From Thermoleophilia bacterium (lineage in GTDB: Bacteria > Actinomycetota > Thermoleophilia > RBG-16-64-13): a DNA stretch of 64,000 nt. A model generated the notes under the pieces. It worked only from the letters and a program-made list of their open reading frames with translations. It made no database searches and had not been told where the DNA came from. Below, one piece after another: positions 1-8,847 of this stretch (the first letter of the stretch is position 1; each line of letters starts with the position of its first letter). The stretch covers positions 1,290,501-1,354,500 of the forward strand of contig JAOSKU010000001.1 in assembly GCA_027493445.1 (NCBI GenBank), read 5' to 3'. Made by a program: the position numbers and the translations under genes.

Positions 1-14
1 AGAGACCACTCCAT
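1..14 (-). CDS. Possible start of next gene, cut by window edge
   Basis: An ATG on the minus strand at 14-12 follows a strong purine run (AAGGGGGGGG, 16-25) with a short spacer and lies 27 bases beyond the urease gamma stop codon. Only four codons are visible, so nothing can be said of the product. By urease operon order a beta subunit would be expected here, but that is inference only. Confidence 0.3.
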
Positions 15-41
15 TACCCCCCCTTGTCGTTGCTTAGAAGG

Positions 42-352
42 TCACTGGCGGATCGGGTTCATGACGGTCACAAGTTTGGTTCCGTCCGGGAAAAGGGCTT
101 CTACTTGCACCAGCTTGATCATGTCCGGGACGCCCTCCATCACGTGCTTTCGCTCAAGTATGGCGGCGCCATACTCCATCATGTCCACGAGCATGGGGAT
201 GGAGCCCTCCCGCGCTCGCTCTAGGATTTCGTCGGATATCAGCGCGATAGCCTCCGGATAATTGAGCTTCACCCCCTCTCGAGACGACGCCGCGCCATCT
301 CTGCGGCCACCCAGATTTGAATGCGTTCCTCTTCTCGAATGGTGAGATGCAA
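42..352 (-). CDS. ureA: Urease gamma subunit, apparent frameshift
   Basis: Gamma subunit of nickel urease, the cytoplasmic enzyme that hydrolyses urea to ammonia and carbamate. The product would be about 103 residues, the normal UreA length. The N-terminus ([20 protein letters not shown]) starts at a TTG at 352 preceded by an AAGGGGG site. The C-terminal part ([10 protein letters not shown], then [25 protein letters not shown]) lies in another frame. The frames meet at a five-base C run at 272-276; one extra base would restore [11 protein letters not shown]. The rest of the urease operon would lie to the left, outside the window. The family call is firm. Whether the break is biological or a base-calling error is not known; similar breaks elsewhere in the window favour an error. 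Confidence 0.85.
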
Positions 353-809
353 ATCGACCCCCTTTCGACCCGGCTCGCGAACGAACCCCCCACGTTCGGC
401 TCGACTGCTTCGGAGAGACTAGCAGTCTAGCCTCGGTCCTTGGCACGGGCAACACCGTTCACTAACATTACCAACATTCAGCAATGATTGAATTATCACA
501 CGAGCCAAAATCCAATTCTTGCAGCTGGCGAATGCAATGTGCATAAACACCCCGTGCAAGTGATTCTTAGTTCGAAACTATCTCTTACTGTTAATAGTTG
601 GTATCCCTGTCGGCCACCGAATAATCTCCCAGGAGTGGCGTCAAGGAATTCCCCACCCCGCTCGTCGCCGACTTGTTGGATAACGTCCCCTCGTTGCTGG
701 TGTATGACGGGGGTGGGACGATCGGCCAGGAGGACGTTCGCGGTGATAGACGTGGTGGAGCTCTTGAGGCACTGGTCTGCGGGGTGACGGTGAGGGCCGT
801 AACCTTCTG
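353..809. other. Gene-poor, locally AT-richer stretch
   Basis: No convincing coding sequence is visible. Bases 455-620 are clearly AT-richer than the surroundings and separate ureA from the transposase remnant. Open frames in 496-787 on either strand have no recognisable domain. The region may contain the ureA promoter and degraded mobile-element sequence. Confidence 0.4.
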
Positions 810-968
810 CCAAGTAAGACCAGCTGCCTCGGCCCGGCGCAGGTACTCCCCCACGGTCAGGCGGGCAAGGCCCGCACTGCCTGCCACCTGGCGGGCGGCG
901 AGCCCAAGAGCCCACTTGAGTCTCAGGACTTCTCGTGTCTTGCGCATAGACAGCCTCTCCGCCGACAT
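810..968 (-). pseudogene. IS21-family transposase IstA remnant (N-terminal HTH only)
   Basis: The first 53 or so residues after the ATG at 968 (MSAERLSMRKTREVLRLKWA, then ARQVAGSAGLARLTVGEYLR) match the N-terminal helix-turn-helix region of IS21-type IstA transposases. After RRAEAAGLTW the similarity stops and the frame runs into unrelated sequence. The catalytic DDE domain and the IstB helper ATPase are absent, so this is a non-functional relic. It lies among other broken coding pieces, consistent with a decaying insertion hot spot. Confidence 0.7.
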
Positions 969-996
969 CCCTCTCCTGAGTCTCGAGTGCGGATAG

Positions 997-1238
997 GAGG
1001 GTCGTGATCTCCTCTGCCCCGCTGCCGAAGGCGTAAACGAGGTCCACGTCCTCGACGAAGAGGCCGAGACCCAGCTTTACTACCTGCGCCGGGCCGGCGA
1101 TCTGGCCCCCTTCTTCCGCGAGCAATGGCACGACACCGTGGGGAGCAAGCTGTGACCCCCGGAGACGTTCGCTTCCTCCTGGAGGCCCTGCTGGACTGGG
1201 TGCGTCGGCACCCTGAAAAGGTCGACGGCGCCTTGTAG
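997..1238 (+). other. Coding remnants of unknown origin
   Basis: An open stretch with strongly GC-biased third codon positions runs from after a TAG at 994 to a TGA at 1153-1155. It ends in LYYLRRAGDLAPFFREQWHD followed by TVGSKL. A GTG overlapping that stop (1152) opens a 28-codon frame with the same codon bias (VTPGDVRFLLEALLDWVRRH...) that ends at 1238. No complete gene and no recognisable domain is present. Codon use suggests real former coding sequence, probably the tail of a truncated gene and the start of another. Confidence 0.3.
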
Positions 1239-1269
1239 AGGCCCCGGGCTGAGGCCTTGGCCGGGCATT

Positions 1270-1655
1270 ACCTGGGGGGCGCGCCGTGGTCGAAGATATG
1301 CGGCATAGCCTGCATCGTGCGGACCGGGGGAACCGCAGAAGGACCGGATCGTCTTGCGCGGCGGCAGCACAGGGGTCGAGGACGTCGTCCCAGCCGGCGA
1401 AAGGGCGGGCGGCGAGATCTCGGAGACCCCCTTGCAGCACAGGGAGGGCGGCGGCGGAAAGAACCCTCAGTTCGTCGCCGGTGGGCCGGCCGGGGCGGTT
1501 TGGAAGATGGTCTTCCTTCCCCGCACTAAAGCGCTGAATGAGCATGGTCTTGCCCACGCGGCGCCGGCCCCAGACCGGGGCAAGTCATCTCCCCGGCCCG
1601 ACCCCCAACGCCCGAGCGCGGAGAGCTCCTCGTCTCGGTTGACGAACGTGTTCAA
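1270..1655 (-). pseudogene. Broken P-loop ATPase (archaeal-type/DUF234-like)
   Basis: Pieces of one ATPase appear in different minus frames. FVNRDEELSALGRW lies near the start (TTG about 1655). A Walker A stretch, VWGRRRVGKTMLIQRFSAG, lies in a second frame. Then comes DELRVLSAAALPVLQGGLRD with LAARPFAGWDDVLD. This order matches the prokaryotic 'archaeal-type' ATPases often found near mobile DNA. At least two frame changes within 150 bases and loss of the Walker B and C-terminal regions mark it as a pseudogene. The adjoining IS21 remnant fits a decayed accessory insert. Confidence 0.6.
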
Positions 1656-1796
1656 GCCCTGACGCAACTGACATGGGATCAAACGGTGACGAAACCTCGG
1701 ACCTCGCACGCGCACGTTCATGTGCAAGGGGCTTCGCTCCGGATCCACCTGTCCTCGCTGACAAGAATCAGAAGATGAGCGGTCAGGCCAACCGTG

Positions 1797-1828
1797 GCGA
1801 AGGGCCATCCTTGCGGATGGCCCTTCGC
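1797..1828. terminator. Hairpin downstream of the MFS gene
   Basis: Perfect 14-bp inverted repeat (GCGAAGGGCCATCC and its complement) with a TTGC loop, 28 bases beyond the stop of the minus-strand transporter gene. There is no clear T-tract. A terminator role is inferred from position and stem strength. Confidence 0.7.
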
Positions 1829-1855
1829 GCACAGCTGTCCAAAGCGCACGACCAT

Positions 1856-3184
1856 CTAGACCAGTTCCGGGGACGCTCCTTCGGCCGCAATCACGCCTTC
1901 AGCGCGAATCGCCTTTTCGGCCGGGACCACCTTGTAGTCCCGGTTGGCGAGGAAGATTCCCAGGATCACGAGCTCGACCGCGGCAAAGAACAGGAAGGCC
2001 CAGGAAAAACTTCCGGTGCCGTTGATGATGGCTCCCATGGCGGCGGGCGCGACGAACGACGCCACGACTCCCATCACCTCGGCAAAGCCTCCCGCCGTTC
2101 CGACCATGGCCCGGCTGTACTTGTCACCGAGCATGCTGAAGATCGCTCCGCCGCTGAAGACCGCTACCCCACTGAGCAGGGCAAAGAGGACCAGCAGCAG
2201 GAAGCTCAGCTTGACAGCACCCGAGAGTGCGAACATCAGGGCGCTCACCATGGCGAGAAGCGCGGCAAGACGCATGGGAAGAATCCGCTTACGCACCGAG
2301 TCGCTGAATCGACCGCCGACCACGAGGAAAAACACCTGGCTCAGACCCATGAGCGTGCCGACGAGGGTGGCTTGCCCCACGCTGATGCCCTGCACTTCGA
2401 GAAAGCTCGGCACCACCCAGGTAGCGGTGCCCGAGATGGCGAAAGTGCACCCGAAGATGCCGAGTGCGGCTAGGTAGATCCAGCGCTGGCTCATCACGGT
2501 CCTGATCGTGCTGCCGAAAGTGACGTCTCGGGGCGGACGGTCGCCCCAGTCGATGCTGGGCAGTCCCAGATCGACCGTCCGGTTCTTGACCAAAGGCGGG
2601 ACGACGACGCTGAGGATCAGGGTGAGTACGCCCAGTCCCCCGATGTAGAAACGCCAGCCGAAGGACTCAGCGATCGGGATACCGACGGCGAAGTCCGCGG
2701 TGATGGCCAAGCTGTAGGAGGCGAGGTACAAGCCCATTTGGGTGCCGCGCTTCTCGACCGGATACCACTCGGACAGGAGCTTGAGGCCGGCGACGAAGAT
2801 GGCAGCGTCGAAGACACCACGCAGGCCGCGCATAGCCAGAGCCTGCGAGTACTCCTGCACGAACGCTCCGCCCACCATGGTGATGCCGCTTCCCAGCAGG
2901 CCGACGAACATGACCCGTCGCGGCAGGAATCTGTCAACCAGTGGCCCCCAAACGAGCATCGACGCGGCGTAGGTTATGGCAAACAGGCCCATGGCGAACC
3001 CGGCCCGCGCCGCATCGAGGTCCAGGTCCTTCATGATGAACGGCATGACAGCCGCATACGCGTACCAGTCGGCCGCCAGGAAGAAGATGCTAACGAAGGC
3101 GATGACGGTCACCCTGCGTTGGTAGCCCGAGAGCCGCTGACGTGCCGCGGCAGGAAGTTGTGAGAAGGTAACGCTCGATTCCAT
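1856..3184 (-). CDS. MFS transporter
   Basis: Inner-membrane major facilitator of about 442 residues, with twelve hydrophobic segments predicted by eye. The first segments show the typical MFS layout: a conserved acidic/aromatic TM1 (FFLAADWYAYAAVMPFIMKD) and the loop 2-3 motif (GPLVDRFLPRRVMF). The ATG at 3184 is chosen because it follows an AAGGGGGG site closely, the same arrangement as in the neighbouring nitrilase gene; an in-frame ATG at 3217 has no such site. It lies downstream of the nitrilase gene on the same strand, separated by a strong hairpin, and in the neighbourhood of ureA. A nitrile, amide, cyanate or carboxylate substrate is therefore plausible, but the substrate cannot be read from the sequence. 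Confidence 0.85.
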   Translation of the reverse strand: MESSVTFSQLPAAARQRLSGYQRRVTVIAFVSIFFLAADWYAYAAVMPFIMKDLDLDAARAGFAMGLFAITYAASMLVWGPLVDRFLPRRVMFVGLLGSGITMVGGAFVQEYSQALAMRGLRGVFDAAIFVAGLKLLSEWYPVEKRGTQMGLYLASYSLAITADFAVGIPIAESFGWRFYIGGLGVLTLILSVVVPPLVKNRTVDLGLPSIDWGDRPPRDVTFGSTIRTVMSQRWIYLAALGIFGCTFAISGTATWVVPSFLEVQGISVGQATLVGTLMGLSQVFFLVVGGRFSDSVRKRILPMRLAALLAMVSALMFALSGAVKLSFLLLVLFALLSGVAVFSGGAIFSMLGDKYSRAMVGTAGGFAEVMGVVASFVAPAAMGAIINGTGSFSWAFLFFAAVELVILGIFLANRDYKVVPAEKAIRAEGVIAAEGASPELV

Positions 3185-3269
3185 GGGTCCCCCCTTGCAG
3201 TGTATGCCTGGCTCCAATCGAAACCGTCGCCTGGCGTGTAAAGCTCCAGCCTGACGCGATCTTCCTGTT

Positions 3270-3302
3270 GCGCGAGGAGGGCCTCGGAGGCCCTCCTCGC
3301 GC
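3270..3302. terminator. Strong hairpin between nitrilase and MFS genes
   Basis: Near-perfect palindrome with a 15-bp stem (GCGCGAGGAGGGCCT) and a loop of three bases, just beyond the nitrilase stop and about 85 bases before the MFS start. It probably terminates or attenuates nitrilase transcription and so sets the level of transporter co-expression. Confidence 0.7.
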
Positions 3303-3311
3303 GGGCTCTGG

Positions 3312-4613
3312 CTACGCGTCGGCTTTCTCTCCGGCAGACGCCGCTTTCGTCTCTGGTTGCGGTGCAGGTCCAGTCTGGTGGACGTGGCCCATCATCTGCT
3401 CGTACGGCTCCCAGAACAGCCGCTTCATCGATTCGTAGTCGCGCAAAGACGGGTCGGGCATCGGGTGCACGAACTTCGAGCCTTCGAACTTCTCGGAGGG
3501 CGGAGTGTAGACGCCCCGCTCCTGCAGGCGGCGGATGTTGTCGCGGAAGATCTCGTCCGCCTCGGCGTGGTGGTACGGAGCCTCGTGCAACCAAAGGTTC
3601 TTCGGGTGAATGGGCTCGTCGTACATGTGCTTGAAGATCTCGGTCCGCAGCTCCTTCATGAAGTTGCCGAAGAGCGACATCTCGCGGAACTGGCGCAGCT
3701 GCTCGATGTCGATGATCGCGGCGATAACGGTGTCGGCGCCGTCCACCGAGCGGGAGATGACGTTGCCCTGGTAGTCGCAGATGTGACCCATGCCGCCGGC
3801 AACGTCGAAGGGGTGCTCGAACATCGGGCTGAGGTAGTAGGGGCCGATGTTTGGCGCCAGCACGTAGCAATTGTTGAACATGGCGTGCGCCCGGTTCTGT
3901 AGCTCCCACGCGCCGTTGCCGGTCAAGGGCTGGGCCATACTCGGGCGATAGATCAGCTCGGCCCCGTTGAAGGCAAGCGCCCGCCCGGCTTCGGGATACA
4001 TGCCATCGTTGCAGACCATGAGGCCGATGTTGCCGATATCGGGGCTACGGTAGACGGGATAGAAGGCGTCGATGCCTTCGCCGTACAGTTCCACCCAGCG
4101 ATCATAGACGTCGTGGGGCATGCAGGAACGCTCTCTCGCGAAAACGTGGTTCTTCGCGTACTTGTGGACGACCTTCCCTTCAGGGGAGATGATGAAAGCG
4201 GTGTTGAAGAAGCGATCCTCACACACCTCCGGCCAGCGGGCCTTCGACTGGCCGATGATGTAGGTCTCGTACTGCTTCGCCAGCTCGCCCAGAAACTCGG
4301 TCTCCTCGCCGGGGATGTCGAGGTACAGCTCCCTCGCCGCCACCACGTGATCCATGTCGAAAGCTTCGTCGGTGAAGCCGGTGATGGCCCCTTCGGGAAT
4401 GGCCAGAATCTTGATCGGGAAGTAAATGCTGGTAGTAAACATGGTGCCGTGGATCATGTTCGCGAGATGCCGCAGGTTCACCCAGCAGTCAGAACGCTTG
4501 CTGATGCCACGCACGGTCGTCGACAGACCTACCGCCGCGTAGGGAGCCACCCGTGGAGGTCGCTGTATGTCCGGCTTGGCCCGGCTCTTCGAGTTACCGT
4601 TCTCCGTCGCCAT
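3312..4613 (-). CDS. Nitrilase-superfamily amidase/nitrilase
   Basis: Carbon-nitrogen hydrolase of 433 residues. The catalytic Glu-Lys-Cys triad is visible: E74 in AIPEGAITGF, K154 in KYAKNHVF and C201 in GLMVCNDGMYPE. The fold core spans about residues 45-310. About 120 further C-terminal residues are rich in charged and aromatic residues, so the protein is longer than most single-domain members (270-340). Aliphatic amidases and formamidases have comparable C-terminal extensions, so an amide substrate is more likely than a nitrile, but this is inference. The ATG start follows an AAGGGGGG site. It is divergent from the LuxR-type regulator at 4786 and upstream of an MFS transporter, suggesting a regulated uptake-and-hydrolysis unit that supplies ammonia. 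Confidence 0.88.
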   Translation of the reverse strand: MATENGNSKSRAKPDIQRPPRVAPYAAVGLSTTVRGISKRSDCWVNLRHLANMIHGTMFTTSIYFPIKILAIPEGAITGFTDEAFDMDHVVAARELYLDIPGEETEFLGELAKQYETYIIGQSKARWPEVCEDRFFNTAFIISPEGKVVHKYAKNHVFARERSCMPHDVYDRWVELYGEGIDAFYPVYRSPDIGNIGLMVCNDGMYPEAGRALAFNGAELIYRPSMAQPLTGNGAWELQNRAHAMFNNCYVLAPNIGPYYLSPMFEHPFDVAGGMGHICDYQGNVISRSVDGADTVIAAIIDIEQLRQFREMSLFGNFMKELRTEIFKHMYDEPIHPKNLWLHEAPYHHAEADEIFRDNIRRLQERGVYTPPSEKFEGSKFVHPMPDPSLRDYESMKRLFWEPYEQMMGHVHQTGPAPQPETKAASAGEKADA

Positions 4614-4785
4614 AGTTCCCCCCTTGTATGCACACCGCTACTTTGGCCTCGCGCTTTCGAGACTGAGCTCAGTCTACCGAGCGCCGGCGGGGGGATATAT
4701 GGTGCTTTCGGGCAGTTCTGCGAACCCAGGCTGCGCCCGCCCAAAAGAATGACGCCAAGAAAGGCAGCTCACGCGGCGCGGGCGG

Positions 4786-5970
4786 TTGCGGGTGGCAATT
4801 GCGCGGCGGAAGATATACGATTCACCGCAGGAAAGGCGAACGGGCATCAAGACAGGATGTCCACGGGGGGAATATGAAAGCCTTGGGGGGCCTCCTTTCC
4901 GATCGGGGTTTGACGTCCTGCTTCAGTTCCTCGTCGCCGTCTACGAGAGCAGGAGCGTAGACGAGCTACGCGCCGGCTATCTATCCACCGTTTCGCTGCT
5001 CATCCGCGCCGACGCCTATGGCTTCTACTTCCTGGATCCGAGCAGCAAGAAGCCTCGATGGGTGGCTACCAAGGGAGCCAAAGAACGGTTCCTTGAACGC
5101 TACGAGGATGCAGGACGAGCATGTGATCCGCTTCTAGAGTACCTGTTTCGAACTCGGGAGCCCGTGCACAACAACCTGCTCTTCTCCGACCGTGAGTGGA
5201 GAAAACAACCGTTGCTCGAGATCATGTCGGTTCAGGGTTTCTCGCGTACCATGCAGGCGCCCGTGGTCATAGGTGAGCAGGTCGTCGGCACGCTGGACTT
5301 CGCTCGAGGCTCGGGCAGACCATCATTCACGGACAACGACATCCGCCGGGTCCGCGTGATCGCGCATCACACTGCCAAAGCCTTGGAGCGTGTCTTGAGC
5401 GAGGACGAGGAACGAAAGAATCGCGCTCTGGCGGAAGCAGCTCTGGAAACCGTGGGGATACCGATAGTGGTATCCGACTGCGAAGGCAGAATCATCTTCG
5501 CCAACTACGAGGCTGAGCAAATGGCCGGACTGGGGGCGGATCGAAGCGGGGGTGAATCGTTCAGTGAAGCCCTCCGCAGCCACATCGTGGAGCTTGATTC
5601 GCATCGGGTTGCCACAAACAGCGCCACGGTGGGTCGATCAGGCCCCAATGGGGTTGCATCCACAAGCATGATCCTTCGCTCAGCCTGGCTTGCTGACAAG
5701 ACCGGCGTGCTCACGATTCTTTGCCCCGCGAACTCCGGACAGGACTTCGAGCACCTGGCTCATGTTCTTTCCCGGCGAGAGCGCGAAGTGCTTGAGCTGC
5801 TATCACAAGGCCTGCGGAACAAGCAGATCGCGGACGCGCTGCAAATCAGCGTCAACACCGTAAAACATCATCTCCGACGCATGTTCGACAAGATGCAGGT
5901 GGGCTCAAGATCTCATCTCCTCGCCCGGGCAGCGGGTGTGGGCGAGTCGAGCCCGGCCGAACATCTGTGA
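4786..5970 (+). CDS. GAF/PAS-like sensor with LuxR-type DNA-binding domain
   Basis: Cytoplasmic one-component transcription factor of up to 394 residues. The N-terminal half (about 45-205) resembles a GAF domain. A PAS-like segment follows (about 220-310, VVSDCEGRIIFANYEAEQMA). The C-terminus is a LuxR/NarL helix-turn-helix (LSRREREVLELLSQGLRNKQ, then IADALQISVNTVKHHLRRMF). There is no receiver domain, so control is probably by a small ligand. The start is uncertain: the longest frame opens at a TTG (4786) with a GTG at 4792, while the nearby ATG at 4875 with a good upstream G-run is out of frame. Its divergent position suggests it controls the nitrilase/transporter genes. Confidence 0.8.
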   Translation: MRVAIARRKIYDSPQERRTGIKTGCPRGEYESLGGPPFRSGFDVLLQFLVAVYESRSVDELRAGYLSTVSLLIRADAYGFYFLDPSSKKPRWVATKGAKERFLERYEDAGRACDPLLEYLFRTREPVHNNLLFSDREWRKQPLLEIMSVQGFSRTMQAPVVIGEQVVGTLDFARGSGRPSFTDNDIRRVRVIAHHTAKALERVLSEDEERKNRALAEAALETVGIPIVVSDCEGRIIFANYEAEQMAGLGADRSGGESFSEALRSHIVELDSHRVATNSATVGRSGPNGVASTSMILRSAWLADKTGVLTILCPANSGQDFEHLAHVLSRREREVLELLSQGLRNKQIADALQISVNTVKHHLRRMFDKMQVGSRSHLLARAAGVGESSPAEHL

Positions 5971-6150
5971 GCTGACCAGTGCGCCCGCGCGTGCCGGAAA
6001 GGCGGTCTGAAGTCGAGGGAGGTCGGCCCCGCGACCTCGCCCACGATGGCCAGACGCTCGTAGCCGCCTTTGCTACTCGACCTCCTTCGCCTCTCCCGTG
6101 GCGATGCTTTCGGATCGGAGAACCAGTTCCCTGCCAGCCATCCGGGCTTG
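5971..6150. other. Intergenic stretch with no identified gene
   Basis: About 180 bases between the LuxR-type gene and the first copy of the dispersed repeat. Short frames exist on both strands but none has recognisable similarity or a ribosome-binding site. Together with the repeat and the bases up to 6416 it separates two converging transcription units. Confidence 0.4.
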
Positions 6151-6311
6151 CAGGGTGTTGATAAATGAGCGCTTCGCCGCCGGAGTGCGCTGGGCACGCG
6201 CAAGGCTAGGATGCAGGGAGCGCTCGTAGCAGCGCTACGGGCGCGACCGAAGACGACGCATGGCGCCGCCCAGTGCGCTCCGGGGGCCGATGTAGCATTT
6301 TTCAACACCCT
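6151..6311 (+). repeat. Dispersed palindromic repeat, copy 1 (full length)
   Basis: 161-bp element with inverted ends (AGGGTGTTGATAAATG at 6152 and its near-perfect complement at 6296-6311, 15 of 16 matching). A second nested pair lies inside (GGAGTGCGCTGGGC against GCCCAGTGCGCTCC). The core contains CGCAGGGAGCGCTCGTAGC-like sequence shared with four other intergenic sites in this window. It has no coding capacity, and its structure is MITE-like. Confidence 0.75.
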
Positions 6312-6416
6312 CCTTGGCCAAACTCGCCGACGGAACCGGTGACGGCAAGAGGTAGACGCTCGCTTCCCCGGCTCCGTGTACTCCCCCCGGCGACGCGGGG
6401 TCGCGCCCGCGAGGCC

Positions 6417-7479
6417 CTACCCGAATAAGCGCGAGTTCCTCACCTCGATGAGCTCCGCCACGATGCTCACGGCAATCTCCTCGGGTAGGCGGGCATGGAT
6501 GAAGAGCCCGATCGGCGAATGCACCTGCTGCAGCCGCTCGCGGGAGGCGCCTTGCGCCTCGAGGGCTTCGTAGGTGGTCTTGATCTTGGCGCGCGAGCCG
6601 ACCATGCCGATGTAGGCCGCGCCGGTCTGCAGGGACTTCTCCAGGCACAGTCGGTCGTGCAGGTGCCCTCGCGTCACGATCACCACGAAGGAATTGTCGT
6701 CGATGGTGAGGCGATCGAAGGCCTCTTCGAACTCGCACACCAGCACCTCGTCGGCCTCGGGGAAACGCTCCGGGTCGGCGAACACGGGCCGGTCGTCAAC
6801 CACCGTCACGTGGAAGTGCACCCGCTTGGCCAGGGGCACGATCTCCCCGGATAGATGACCCGCTCCGAACACGACCAGGGTGGCGGGGGCGGCCACTGAT
6901 TCCAGCAGAAGGCGGGCGCCCTTCTCCGAGTCCTCGCGGGCGATCACGCGGGTAGCCGCCGGGGGCAGCTTCTTCCACTCGGCCCGCAGGGCGTCCACGG
7001 GTGCGGCTTCGGCGCCCGAGCCCACCGCCTGCCCGTCGGGGGTCAGGAGCACCTTGAAGGCTTCGGGGCCGCCCGGCGTGCCGTCCGCCGGAACGGTGGT
7101 GGCGAGCAGCGCCTGACCTTTGCTCCGTTGAGTCTCGACGATGCCCCGTACCACGGGCAGGCAGCCGGCGTCGAGGGGTTCGACCAGGATCTCCACGTTC
7201 CCGCCGCAGATGAGCCCGCTCTCAGCCATCTCGGCCGAGTTCAGCCGGAAGGCCAGCACTCGGGGCTCCCCCGCTGGCCATGGCCGCCCGGCCGGCGTCC
7301 CAGACCTCGGCCTCGACGCAGCCGCCGCCGATCGATCCGACCGTCGACCCGTCTTGCCGGATCAGCATCTTGGCGCCAAGAGAACCGGGCGCCGAGCCCC
7401 GCCTGGCCATGAGCGTGGCCAGGGCCAGCTTCTGACCCATCTCCAGCGTCTGCAGAACGTCTTCGTAGATCGCGCTCAT
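6417..7479 (-). CDS. xdhC: XdhC/CoxI-family molybdenum cofactor protein, apparent frameshift
   Basis: XdhC proteins bind Mo cofactor, promote its sulfuration and insert it into xanthine-dehydrogenase-type hydroxylases. The N-terminal XdhC_CoxI domain (ARRGSAPGSLGAKMLI, GSIGGGCVEAEVWDA) reads from the ATG at 7479, which has a GGAGG site. After a five-C run at 7268-7272 the rest continues in another frame (VLAFRLNSAE, ESGLICGGNVEILVEPL). A C-terminal NAD-binding-like XdhC_C domain (LVVFGAGHLSGEIVPLAKRV) ends at 6417. Removing one base of the run restores one reading frame of about 350 residues. No Mo-hydroxylase gene lies in the window, but two other Mo enzymes and modAB do. The break is probably a base-calling error. 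Confidence 0.82.
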
Positions 7480-7556
7480 CGTTGTCCTCCGCGTCAGCAT
7501 CGGTGGGTCCCGACCGTATTTTCCCGGCCCCCGGCCGCCGTCCTCGTCCATCACTG

Positions 7557-7590
7557 GTCTACACGCGCTTCACTAGTCTACACGCGCTTC
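7557..7590. repeat. 19-bp-period tandem duplication over a stop codon
   Basis: GTCTACACGCGCTTC occurs at 7557-7571 and again at 7576-7590. The second copy contains the last codons and TAG stop of the citrate-synthase gene; the first duplicates them just downstream. The product length is unaffected. It looks like a small slippage or duplication event. Confidence 0.8.
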
Positions 7591-8801
7591 TCCAAGGGCA
7601 CGTACTCGCACGCCGCCGGGCCGCAATACTGGCCCACGTAGTCGGAAAGGGGGCGATAGAGCTGAGGCTTCTCCGCGGCTTCGGCGAAGCGCTCCTCGAT
7701 GACGTGGGCCGACCACCCGGCCACCCGGGCCGCAGCGAACACTGGGGTGAAGAGATCCCGGGGGATGCCCATGACGTGGTACAGCGAGGCCGAGTACATG
7801 TCGACGTTCGGGTAGATATCGCCGCCCTTGCGTTCCCGGAACGACCGCTGCGTCGCCTCCTGCACCCGGCGGGTGAGCTCGTACCATCGCGTGTCGCCCA
7901 ACCGCTCTCCGGTCCGCCGCGACATCTCGCGCAAGATGACCGCCCGGGGGTCGTCGGTGTCGTAGACCGCGTGACCCATGCCCATGATGCGCTCGCCGGC
8001 CTCCAACCGGGAACGCACATACTCCTCGACCGCGTGAAGGTCGCCGATCTCCTGAAGCATTTCCATAACCTGGGCGTTCGCGCCCCCGTGGAGTTCCCCG
8101 GAGAGGGCTCCCAGGGCAGCCGAGATCGAGGCATAGAGGTGGGCCCTCGTACTGGCTACCGCCCGGGCCACGAAGGTCGAAGCGTTCATCGAGTGGTCGG
8201 CGTGAAGGATGAGGGCGACGTCGAGATCGCGGGCGAGAGCGGGATCGGGGTCGGACCCGTTCAACATGCGCAGGAAGTCGGCCGCGTGACCCAGATCGAA
8301 AGAGGATGGCACCGGGTCGAGGCCCTGGCGGATGCGATGCCAGGCGGCCGTCAGCGAGGCCATCTTGCCTGTCAGGTCGAGGGCACGGCGGCGCTCGGCG
8401 TCCCTTCCGGCCTCTCCCGGAGCGGGATCGGTCTCAGCCAGCGCCGCGCTGACGGCCTGCAGCACCTCGACGGGCTTTGTCCGCGGAGCAAAGGCGCGGA
8501 GCAATCCCACCGCCTCGGGGGAGAGCGATCGTCCCGCGGACAGGGCGTCGCGGAGGGAGGAGAGCTCGAGGCGTGTCGGCATGTCTCCCATGACGAGCAG
8601 GTGGACCACCTCCTCGTAGCATGAGCGCTCGGCCAGCACCTCGATGCTGTAGCCCCGATAGAGCAGTCTCCCGGCCTGCCCGTCGACGTCGCTGATCGCG
8701 GTGTCCGCTACCGTAACGCCCCGAAGGCCCACGTTCTTCGTGCTGACGCCTCTCGCGACCGGTTCCCTGCCACCTGCCATGATCTCCCCCAGGCTCGCCA
8801 T
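7578..8801 (-). CDS. Citrate synthase / 2-methylcitrate synthase family
   Basis: Condenses an acyl-CoA with oxaloacetate in the cytoplasm. The 407-residue product has the family's catalytic regions: the histidine in ALILHADHSMNAST, the second histidine in ERIMGMGHAVYDTDDPRA and the aspartate in YPNVDMYSASLYHVMGI. Length is typical of the short Gram-positive/archaeal type. Two in-frame starts are possible: ATG 8801, or ATG 8780 close behind a GGGGGAG site. It lies between XdhC and an FAD oxidoreductase on the same strand. Methylmalonyl-CoA mutase is 5 kb away, so propionyl-CoA (methylcitrate) metabolism is possible, but the motifs do not separate citrate from methylcitrate synthase. Confidence 0.9.
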   Translation of the reverse strand: MASLGEIMAGGREPVARGVSTKNVGLRGVTVADTAISDVDGQAGRLLYRGYSIEVLAERSCYEEVVHLLVMGDMPTRLELSSLRDALSAGRSLSPEAVGLLRAFAPRTKPVEVLQAVSAALAETDPAPGEAGRDAERRRALDLTGKMASLTAAWHRIRQGLDPVPSSFDLGHAADFLRMLNGSDPDPALARDLDVALILHADHSMNASTFVARAVASTRAHLYASISAALGALSGELHGGANAQVMEMLQEIGDLHAVEEYVRSRLEAGERIMGMGHAVYDTDDPRAVILREMSRRTGERLGDTRWYELTRRVQEATQRSFRERKGGDIYPNVDMYSASLYHVMGIPRDLFTPVFAAARVAGWSAHVIEERFAEAAEKPQLYRPLSDYVGQYCGPAACEYVPLEKRV

Positions 8802-8847
8802 CGCTCACGTGTCGTCCGCCGGCCTTGTACCCCCGCGGTCGCCTTCG

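Noticed and set aside
4875..4960. ATG with a G-rich upstream site as start of the LuxR-type regulator
   Set aside because: It is in a different frame from the GAF-LuxR protein and soon reaches a stop.
5913..6308. Minus-strand 131-residue open frame as a gene
   Set aside because: It runs through the dispersed repeat and antisense to the regulator's end; similar frames appear at other repeat copies, so it is repeat-derived.
7482..8624. 380-residue plus-strand open frame
   Set aside because: Antisense shadow of the citrate-synthase gene; no domain or ribosome-binding site.
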